Origin: Bodo saltans
Lineage: Eukaryota > Euglenozoa > Kinetoplastea > Eubodonida > Bodonidae
NCBI GenBank assembly: GCA_001460835.1
Contig: CYKH01000886.1
Span: forward strand, 1 to 63,689
Direction: 5' to 3'
DNA length: 63,689 nucleotides
The position numbers and the translations under genes were made by a program. Positions 39,401 through 45,442 of this stretch are shown piece after piece (the first letter of the stretch is position 1; each line of letters starts with the position of its first letter). The notes below the pieces were generated by a model. The model saw only the letters and a program-made list of their open reading frames with translations, searched no databases and was not told where the DNA came from.

Positions 39401-39816
39401 GTGCTCGTCCTTTAGTGGTGTCTGTTGTATTTTCCCACTCAGTCGCGTCACAGCTTCTCTTTCCAACAACGAGCAGCAGCACCAGAGGCAGTAGTGATCT
39501 TGCCACACCAAGGATTCAGATTTGCCTTCTTGCATCGAATAAAGCCGTGGAACGTTGGTTCGCAGACGATGACTTCGTGTACACACCAGTGCCTGTTGCG
39601 CAGCTCCTACCGAAGAAAGGAAGCGGAGAGCCGAACAAAGGAAACGTTGTGGCAGTGTTGGACTGCCGGCTTATTGAAGTCATCGCTCCTCCATCATCGT
39701 TGCCACTCGGTGACGGGAGCTATCACGTGCTGACGGCATCTGTTAGCGATGTGCAAGTAGTACTTGCAGGCGATGAGGCGTGGCAGTCGTGCTTCACCGA
39801 GCTACGAGCATTATGA
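36469..39816 (+). CDS. ApbE-type FAD:protein FMN transferase fused to two flavin-reductase-like domains
   Basis: 1115 residues from ATG 36469 (the frame opens at GTG 36454). The N-terminal half (~85-530, with Ser-rich and other inserts) is an ApbE domain: 'DLDALSKGYCVD' for the usual DLGGIAKGYAVD, 'VEWGGDVRVWG', 'CAMATSGDY', an 'HTVDSKN' and 'LADAIATAL' for the metal-binding ADALATA. ApbE attaches FMN by a phosphoester bond to Thr/Ser of target flavoproteins. After a long linker, residues ~715-935 and ~950-1115 each look like FMN-binding split-barrel flavin-reductase domains ('APPLVLHLRSS', 'GDHCVVLCEG'; then 'SARPLVVSVVFS', 'AVLDCRLIEVI', 'LTASVSDVQVV'). All motifs for transferase activity appear intact. 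A role in flavinylation plus flavin handling is inferred. Confidence 0.75.
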   Translation: MSSSAVRPRAAWDPKSYLADAASEHVLSVDAKAAATTIVNYYEFIAAQLEEREVSQHILEQQALQMGTSASSSTTSGAAESSLRSSAASPPHEQVYVVRGVAMCVPFKVIVVVQHVATTTTSPDVPSPPLTPPRDEVQKVIEDLIQSVFREMHRIFGHHDASLLRSMDALDRIVIDNKHLINVLDCAVAMQNITGGIFTIQGLRLRRCIREAVRRGDGISADSVNARMDAFIHPSSPESKSHAQFLDAVADLSPDALYWECNDAVGDKQRHSSSSSSKVLVKRRGMPLDLDALSKGYCVDVMIETLQKIRFPQQRHSNDESAKTLGSGPYVSGVLVEWGGDVRVWGSPATPCKRPEESSDDAGRSSWVLGIVLPPRLDTLYHQWKENSDVGLGGHNDATSSLSDGNHALNLEHVVTLLPTTSTTSAVAEGSSPSEKEEASYLRAVRLWEGESSCAMATSGDYAQVERFGFTHTVDSKNRDLLRAQGHTIASSSVVASSAMLADAIATALMACGELSVALQLIGRVSNFWRGRGEGGEASCAEGGGGEEVLFPGGHMTQFYLYSRNHQELVHDEDDLVPGEGDVKRATLYANGQRSSEALHEIHQATTAQHHHESNPSLLPRPISAAALSPAVAAAAAAARKESSRVLLDNIRTMGTADAFHHTASLSFVPVASDDDDDTAVAGKPAQRPSSAVYSLSAAAGVASDHNAQEEHKLAVVKHLGRECIPHLEALIVFPSQAVSGLGRIVRSEKCDVGSALSIARMSSVVFLGVGNRIVVDSSPAVPPPLAARYRLSFNVMKGTPLFNAVVQALSADDTDGVVRGSVITAPPLVLHLRSSRVDDGFPEPISSLFRRDPKDWLHEKDTRSLTVELSPLDRISDRSNKSVLAAVSFSKVVEESDMSLLLLVQHAEVIGDHCVVLCEGSPLVPKPRLSSSSSSSNTFKQPTLPSLTFPLTPVVVAATHRAHGSVGFVGFGLRMCSARPLVVSVVFSHSVASQLLFPTTSSSTRGSSDLATPRIQICLLASNKAVERWFADDDFVYTPVPVAQLLPKKGSGEPNKGNVVAVLDCRLIEVIAPPSSLPLGDGSYHVLTASVSDVQVVLAGDEAWQSCFTELRAL

Positions 39817-39894
39817 TCAGGGCTCGTAGTTTGTATATTCGCGAAGTCAACCCAAGTAGCTCGTTGAAATAATTCTCGTTGATGTGTAAGTGTG

Positions 39895-39943
39895 TTTCTT
39901 CAATTTCTTTCCTCTTCCTTGATCGAACATTTCCATTAAAAAG
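39895..39943 (+). promoter_or_regulatory. Polypyrimidine tract and AG for the PB1 gene
   Basis: A CT-rich run (39895-39936) with the first AG at 39942-39943 lies 41 bp before ATG 39984. This supports that start over the upstream TTG/ATG pair at 39879-39884, which would lie ahead of the acceptor. Confidence 0.5.
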
Positions 39944-39983
39944 ATTCGAAAAAGATCAAAAATCCCCAATTCAGCCAACACTC

Positions 39984-41513
39984 ATGTCCGACGTCTCCTT
40001 TAAGATTGTTCTACAAGACAAGAAGCGCCCAGAGACAAAACATCGTTTCCGTGGCGATTTTACCTACGCCCAGCTGACAGACCTGCTTTCCCACCTGTGG
40101 GGAGGCAAGAAGAAGCTCGTCGTGGAGTACACCGATGAGGATGGCGATGATATCCTTGTGCTCACCGAAGTGGAGTGGCAAGAGTGTGTGCGACTTCACC
40201 TCAAGCGACTTGAGGAATCTCGTCTCAGCAGTCTTCCGCTAGCGCTGCGTGTGCGGCAAGAGAAAAAGGTGTTGTGCGGCAAGAAGGGCCATCACCATCG
40301 ACGCCAGGCGAAGGAGGGAACAGCGACTGCCGAAGGAGCGGCGGTCCCCACTGTCCCCAAGGCTGCTAGTGCCCACGTTGACGTCAACGACTCCGTGATG
40401 AGCAGCGATTACGACAGCGATTCGGAAGGAATTGCGTACGTGACCCCTTCCGAGAATTCCGCCATCCGCCGATCAGGCATGAACCGAACAACCTCTGCAG
40501 TGGTCTCGACCAACACCTCGATGCACATCACTCCAGCTGGCGACCACGCCGTCGACGCCCCTGCTGCCATCCTCGACGAAGTGTCTGCCGCGACTTTCAC
40601 CACTACCACCGCCACGCCTGCAGCCACCGCTGCGAAGAAGGCAGATGATGCGCCTGCGCACTTGGTCGAGTTTGTCCCTCGGCTCCATTTGAGTGCCATC
40701 GGTCGCCGCATGAGCCGGCAGCCGAGCTCAGAGATCACCGCCAACGATGACGACGCGGCACTCATGTCGTTGCTGTCGTTGATCTTCCGCTGTGATGCTA
40801 CGATGGAGCTGTACCATCCCTCCATGTCACCCTCTCCCTTGTCCGCCGTCATGACCACCCCGCCGACTAAGGACGCACGCGGTCAAGTGCATGTTGACAT
40901 TGACCTTCAGCGCGTGAAGCGTTTAGCGATCGCGAAGGCCAATGAGCGCATGGACACCGACCCCACCCAAAGCCGTGCAATTCTGGAGGCCGCACTGCAG
41001 CTCTTCGGCAACGACTCGTTGGTGCTGTACAACTTATCCTGTGCGGCGGCATGTGAACAGAACTTTGAAACGGCGTTGATGTGGCTGGAGAGCGCGTTGG
41101 GATCCGGATACCGCTCGTACGAGACCATCTCTGTTGATCACGATTTCGACAACCTTCGCAGCGATGCTCGGTTCCAAGCCCTCATGAATGCTTACTTTCC
41201 CGAGTCCATCGTGAAAACGGAGCCCACAACGCCTGCTGTTGTCCCCGCGCCAGTGTCCGTGGCTTCTGAAGCCCCTGTCGCGTCAACAGTTGTCGCACCA
41301 GCTCCTGAGCCAATTTCCACTACTACTGCCGTCCCAGCGCCTCGTCCAGTGCCGGTGGAGGACGTGACTGTGATTCCTGCGGCTACCCCACGCACAACAA
41401 CGATGATGTCTGTGTTCCCGAGCATGACCCAGAAGGAGGCCAAGTCGCTGTTGCAATTGGCCAACAACAACGTCAACGTTGCGATTGACTGGAAGTTGGG
41501 ACACCAACAATAA
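39984..41513 (+). CDS. PB1-TPR-UBA protein, autophagy-receptor-like
   Basis: 509 residues from ATG 39984. Residues 1-95 form a PB1 domain: a basic first strand (FKIVLQDKKRPETKHRF) and an OPCA acidic motif 'YTDEDGDDILVLTEVEWQE', so it may be able to bind both acidic and basic PB1 partners. A long Ala/Thr/Ser-rich region follows. Around residues 325-410 there are TPR-like helices ('ILEAALQLFGNDSLVLYNLS', 'NFETALMWLESALGSG'). The last ~40 residues look like a UBA three-helix bundle ('FPSMTQKEAKSLLQLANNNVNVAIDWKL'-type pattern). PB1 plus UBA is the plan of p62/NBR1 selective-autophagy receptors; no LIR motif or ZZ/FW domain was identified, so that role is inference. Confidence 0.72.
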   Translation: MSDVSFKIVLQDKKRPETKHRFRGDFTYAQLTDLLSHLWGGKKKLVVEYTDEDGDDILVLTEVEWQECVRLHLKRLEESRLSSLPLALRVRQEKKVLCGKKGHHHRRQAKEGTATAEGAAVPTVPKAASAHVDVNDSVMSSDYDSDSEGIAYVTPSENSAIRRSGMNRTTSAVVSTNTSMHITPAGDHAVDAPAAILDEVSAATFTTTTATPAATAAKKADDAPAHLVEFVPRLHLSAIGRRMSRQPSSEITANDDDAALMSLLSLIFRCDATMELYHPSMSPSPLSAVMTTPPTKDARGQVHVDIDLQRVKRLAIAKANERMDTDPTQSRAILEAALQLFGNDSLVLYNLSCAAACEQNFETALMWLESALGSGYRSYETISVDHDFDNLRSDARFQALMNAYFPESIVKTEPTTPAVVPAPVSVASEAPVASTVVAPAPEPISTTTAVPAPRPVPVEDVTVIPAATPRTTTMMSVFPSMTQKEAKSLLQLANNNVNVAIDWKLGHQQ

Positions 41514-42144
41514 GTTAGTTCTGCAAAGTGAATCCGAAAGAAGCAAAGAAGTTTGAGCCTTTGCCCAGTTTCTTCATCGACCAACAATGTGAGGGGTGAC
41601 ACGAGCTTCACCCGCGGGTCAGTCCTGGACGAGAGAGGCCAATTTACTAGTTACAAGTGTTCATTTTTTGTTTAGTGAGGTAAAAGATCTTGAGGCGGAG
41701 TGGAAGTAGATCCAATTGTGCTCCTCACTTTTTTTTGCTTGGGAGCACTTTGTTTCGATGTGCCGTTGAAACGTGCAACGCACCACTGCCCGCCGAGAGA
41801 ACATCCCCCCACCACTCTTGCCACCACACTTGGTTATTTGTTGCAAACTACACACCTCTTGTGTCCGTACCAACATCAAGCACTTCATATTCGCGTGCAA
41901 AGAAATGAAGACGTCGGGAAAAGTAAAAAAAATCTGCTGCGTGCTCCCCGCAATTTCGCACATTGCCATCAGTACTATTTCAACATTCCATTCGTTGTGA
42001 GTCGTTATCTTTGACCATTCTTCGCATTTCTCTTCTTTTCATTATTTATTCTGTTTTTTTTTGTTGCCTTCGTTACTAGTATTGGAGTAACGTGTGTAAA
42101 GGAAAACGGGGTCAAAGAGCGCCAACTTCAAGAATTACCAATAA
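41514..42144. other. Longest intergenic gap, no gene seen
   Basis: 631 bp. It contains a perfect 6-bp stem (GGGTGA at 41594-41599 with TCACCC at 41608-41613) 80 bp after the PB1 gene stop, and T-rich sequence at 42020-42065, the likely splice tract for the next gene. A 104-codon frame (41700-42014) starts at GTG and is not convincing. No tRNA-like cloverleaf was noticed. Confidence 0.4.
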
Positions 42145-43497
42145 ATGGATATCCTTAGCCCCAATGAGCTGGAGAAGCTCTTAGAATTGGTCGGTGGCAT
42201 TGCGTCTACGTTCCGTGAAGAAGAGTATGCAAAGATTTCGCTAGGAATTCAATTCCTTCGTCGCGACGCTTCTCTGCTCGTCGTCGGCGAGACGTACTGC
42301 GAGACAATTAACGCGCTGTGGTTGCTCGACGTCATGCGCCGCAGCACATCCGCCAATGCTGAGGGTATTGCGTCGGCCAAGGCGGTCTTCTTCGAGGTAC
42401 TGTACCACTTAGAGCTTCTTCTTCGTGAGGATGCACGAAAGGCGGAGAGCACAAAATATCGTGCCACCACGAAGGAGGGTGGTGCAGGCCAAGCCGGTGG
42501 CCCAACCAAGCGAAGTGCGACGGATGTCACAGAATCTGAGGCGATGCGGTGCCGCAGCGCGACGAAGCTCTTCGGGCTTCAGTGCCTTGCGGGCAAGGTC
42601 ACCTCAGACGGCAGCCCCGCGACCCTCCTTGCAGCTGACCAGCTAGCAATTGATAATGCCCTTGATCTTTGGCAAAAGAACAGTACCGACATCAAAGAGA
42701 CTCTGCACGAGATTGCACACGTTGCAGAGATGGAGAGTGAAAGGAATTCCCTCGGAACCCTCAGTCGCATGGGCGTTCCTGCCTACTCGGCTACCGCAGC
42801 AAGTGGCATTGCCGCATCTAGCACCACGAGGCCACTTCTTGGCCTCCAGCTTCTTGCCCCTGCTGTTGCCCGTGCACCACTGCCGGCGATGGTGACGGAC
42901 ATTAGATATCTCCTCGGAAGTGCGGCCTTCCCCCAGCAATTACTGTTTGACCACCAATGGCACTCCAAGGAATGGAGGACAGCGAAGGACCTGGTGCGCG
43001 CAGCGTCCCAAGGCCCACTCACCCCCCAGCAACAAGTGGAGGCGACCCAGTCCATGACGACCTCCACGATTCCCCGATTGGGCATCTCTGCACCGTTGAT
43101 GTGCTCCATTGCCACCCACAACCCAGAGGTGGCGGCAACGGTGCTGAATAAGATCAAAGACCCTGCTGCCCTCCTCGAGGCGATCTTGTCGTCTTCCGCG
43201 CCTGCTGACCACATGGAGACGGTGATGCTCCACTGCGTGAAGTCCCTGCGCCAAATTCACGTCTACAAATATGTCGCTGCAAGCCTCGCACGAGCTCGTA
43301 GCCCCACTTCCAGCCCCGCGGCCACCAAGGAGCTTGTCGTCAACCTCGCCAGCACCCTGCATCAGCTCATCACCAAGTTTTCAAAGGACAACAAAGAGTT
43401 GTACGTGAATGACAACCAGAAGGCTGAGCTCGGTAAATTATTCGAAGAACACGCATCTGTGCCGGAGGTGTCTAGCCGATGGGCAGATCTGAAGTAA
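42145..43497 (+). CDS. CNOT11-like subunit of the CCR4-NOT complex
   Basis: 450 residues, ATG at 42145. The C-terminal half aligns in pattern with CNOT11: a 'QWHSKEWRTAKDLVRAA' segment, 'GPLTPQQQ', then 'THNPEVAATVLNKIKDPAAL' (human: 'ENNPLVAIEMLLKLM'), 'PADHMETVMLHC', and helices ending in 'ELYVNDNQKAELGKLFEEH'. The N-terminal ~200 residues are helical and poorly conserved, also as in the family. CNOT11 with CNOT10 binds the N-terminus of NOT1 in the mRNA deadenylation complex. mRNA turnover is a main control layer in kinetoplastids because transcription is polycistronic. The assignment is by eye but several anchors match in order and spacing. Confidence 0.68.
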   Translation: MDILSPNELEKLLELVGGIASTFREEEYAKISLGIQFLRRDASLLVVGETYCETINALWLLDVMRRSTSANAEGIASAKAVFFEVLYHLELLLREDARKAESTKYRATTKEGGAGQAGGPTKRSATDVTESEAMRCRSATKLFGLQCLAGKVTSDGSPATLLAADQLAIDNALDLWQKNSTDIKETLHEIAHVAEMESERNSLGTLSRMGVPAYSATAASGIAASSTTRPLLGLQLLAPAVARAPLPAMVTDIRYLLGSAAFPQQLLFDHQWHSKEWRTAKDLVRAASQGPLTPQQQVEATQSMTTSTIPRLGISAPLMCSIATHNPEVAATVLNKIKDPAALLEAILSSSAPADHMETVMLHCVKSLRQIHVYKYVAASLARARSPTSSPAATKELVVNLASTLHQLITKFSKDNKELYVNDNQKAELGKLFEEHASVPEVSSRWADLK

Positions 43498-43841
43498 CGC
43501 TTACAACAGCTACAACAATTTTGTTTGCAGGACTGTGCGCATGGTGCCCCACTGCGGGCGTACAAAAAACAAAACAACAAACTATAAAGAAAAAAAAACT
43601 CAAAGAGAAGAAATAAAACCAAAACCTTCACAATTACCAAAGAAACGACGTTCTGAGACACTCACTTTCACTTTTGTTTTTGACCTCACAATGTTTTGAC
43701 GTGCAAGTGCGCTTGACCAAACTGCAAGATCGTTTCGTGCCACCACAATTTCGTGTTCTTTGCTTCTATTTTCCTCTCGCGCAAAAAGAAGCAGTTATGT
43801 GCTCCGCGGTATAAAAAGATCAGAAATCCTCCAAACGTTCG
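43498..43841. other. Intergenic region, no gene seen
   Basis: 344 bp with an A-rich stretch (43565-43620) and T/C-rich sequence at 43765-43780 before the next ATG. No ORF with an ATG of note. Confidence 0.35.
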
Positions 43842-45314
43842 ATGGATTCATTTACTAATGATGGCTCACCGCCTGTCACATTCTCGTTCTTAACAAGTTG
43901 GGGTCTTCTGGAGCAGACATGCGAGGCTGTCCCAGTTGGGACACCTGAGGAGCGCAGTCACTACCACCACTGCTGCCCACCGCCACCACCACCTTTGGTG
44001 GAGAAGCCCAAATCCGCACATATTAATTCTGCTCCTACCGAGCACCAACGTCGCAGGGGGCGCGGGGTTCGTGGCGGTGCGGCCCGTGGCGGCAGAAGGC
44101 GAGAGCCTCACCACCACGACAACTATGAGACCATTGATGTCGATGAACTCGCTCATGACGAGGAGGCGGAGATGGCGGCTCACGAAGATGGTATGATGTG
44201 TGACAACGCAGCTGCTCCTCCTCCCATCAACAGCACTCCTGAAGCACAACCATTACCATTGGAAGTGATTTGCGTCGTGCACTTTTTGGATCATGTTGCT
44301 CAACGCGGTAGGACTGAGTCGTTCCCAATGCCCATCGCATCATCCGCGTCTGAGTTGTATGACACTGTTCGGTGGTGGTTAGGTGATGAACGGATTGTCC
44401 TTTTCGACGTGCAGTACAACAGCAGCTCCGATCCACCTACCAAAGATACAAAGAGGGACGCGTTGTCGTCTCAAGGGATTGTGGCCAATGTTGTGCTCCC
44501 TCATCAACCGATTGGGCTGCTCACGATGCATCAGGACGAAGGAGATAATGCTGCTGGCGATGGGAGCGGACCATCCTTGCACCCAATGTGCATCACAGTG
44601 ATTCCCCACGCATCTGATCATCATCACGTGAGTGCATCCCCACGGCACAAAACGAATCAACGCAGAACTTCTTCTGTTGTCTACCGCCGGATTGCTTGTC
44701 AACGGACGACATCTAGAGTGGAAGACGTCCTCCACTGGGCGGCTGTGTACACGTTTATTCCTCAAGGTCATGGTAGCGCTTCTGAAGTAGCGTGGGGGCT
44801 ACCTCCGGTGGTAGTACCAGTGTTCGAGAGAGGCCACGTGGTTGAGATTGACAACGATCGTGACCTTAACAATTGGATATCGCAGCGAGCGTTGGTGGGT
44901 GCAGGTACCGTCGTCTGCGCAACCTACAGAGCTCGGCAATGCTACTCCCGGTGCCCTGCGCTGGTGACCAACAGAGGGACCATCTCCCAAACAGTGTTGT
45001 TGACGGAAGGTGCACCTGCTGGCACCTCTATTGCTGCGGCCACATGCGCACCAGCTGAAGTTCTCGTGGGCTACCCAGCGTGCACTGTTGGCGATGTTGT
45101 TGAGATTGTCGCTCCCCTCACGTCCTCTCGCACCACTGTGGCTTCCATCAACACCACTGCCGCCCTTCGTTCGGTCGTGCAAATCACTGAGGCTACCGTG
45201 TCGGAACACTCTGGGCTGCAACTGTTCTACACCCGTGATATCCACACAAACGCCCACCAAGGCCCTTTCTTGTGCTCCCAGTTGGGAGTGCTGGGGCTCA
45301 TAGATAGTTCGTAA
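43842..45314 (+). CDS. Unrecognised Arg-Gly-rich protein
   Basis: 490 residues, ATG at 43842. Residues ~45-150 are low complexity with poly-Pro, an Arg/Gly stretch 'RRRGRGVRGGAARGGRRR' (RGG-like, candidate arginine-methylation/RNA-binding segment), His clusters and an acidic patch. The remainder is beta-rich; two segments (~145-215 and ~285-365) each have the feel of a ubiquitin/PB1-like fold, the second ending in 'VVEIDNDRDLNNWI'. I cannot name a family. The stop at 45312 is followed by a long T-run, and the next gene is the first of the PARP-like array. Its link, if any, to that array is unknown. Confidence 0.65.
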   Translation: MDSFTNDGSPPVTFSFLTSWGLLEQTCEAVPVGTPEERSHYHHCCPPPPPPLVEKPKSAHINSAPTEHQRRRGRGVRGGAARGGRRREPHHHDNYETIDVDELAHDEEAEMAAHEDGMMCDNAAAPPPINSTPEAQPLPLEVICVVHFLDHVAQRGRTESFPMPIASSASELYDTVRWWLGDERIVLFDVQYNSSSDPPTKDTKRDALSSQGIVANVVLPHQPIGLLTMHQDEGDNAAGDGSGPSLHPMCITVIPHASDHHHVSASPRHKTNQRRTSSVVYRRIACQRTTSRVEDVLHWAAVYTFIPQGHGSASEVAWGLPPVVVPVFERGHVVEIDNDRDLNNWISQRALVGAGTVVCATYRARQCYSRCPALVTNRGTISQTVLLTEGAPAGTSIAAATCAPAEVLVGYPACTVGDVVEIVAPLTSSRTTVASINTTAALRSVVQITEATVSEHSGLQLFYTRDIHTNAHQGPFLCSQLGVLGLIDSS

Positions 45315-45384
45315 CATTTTTTTTTTGTTGATTAGCAAGGCATTTGGTCTGATTCTCATTTCCTCTCTCTGATTAGCTAACTTC

Positions 45385-45409
45385 ACCTCTTGTTTTCGAA
45401 TTCTTCAAG
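45385..45409 (+). promoter_or_regulatory. Polypyrimidine tract and AG for PARP-like copy 1
   Basis: Pyrimidine-rich sequence (45358-45406) ends in AG at 45408-45409, 33 bp before ATG 45443. This fits a spliced-leader acceptor. Confidence 0.45.
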
Positions 45410-45442
45410 CTACACAAGAACAAAACACTTCATTATCGAACG

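Noticed and set aside
41700-42014. 104-codon + strand ORF in the 631-bp gap
   Set aside because: GTG start, overlapping frames of similar length, no coding character.
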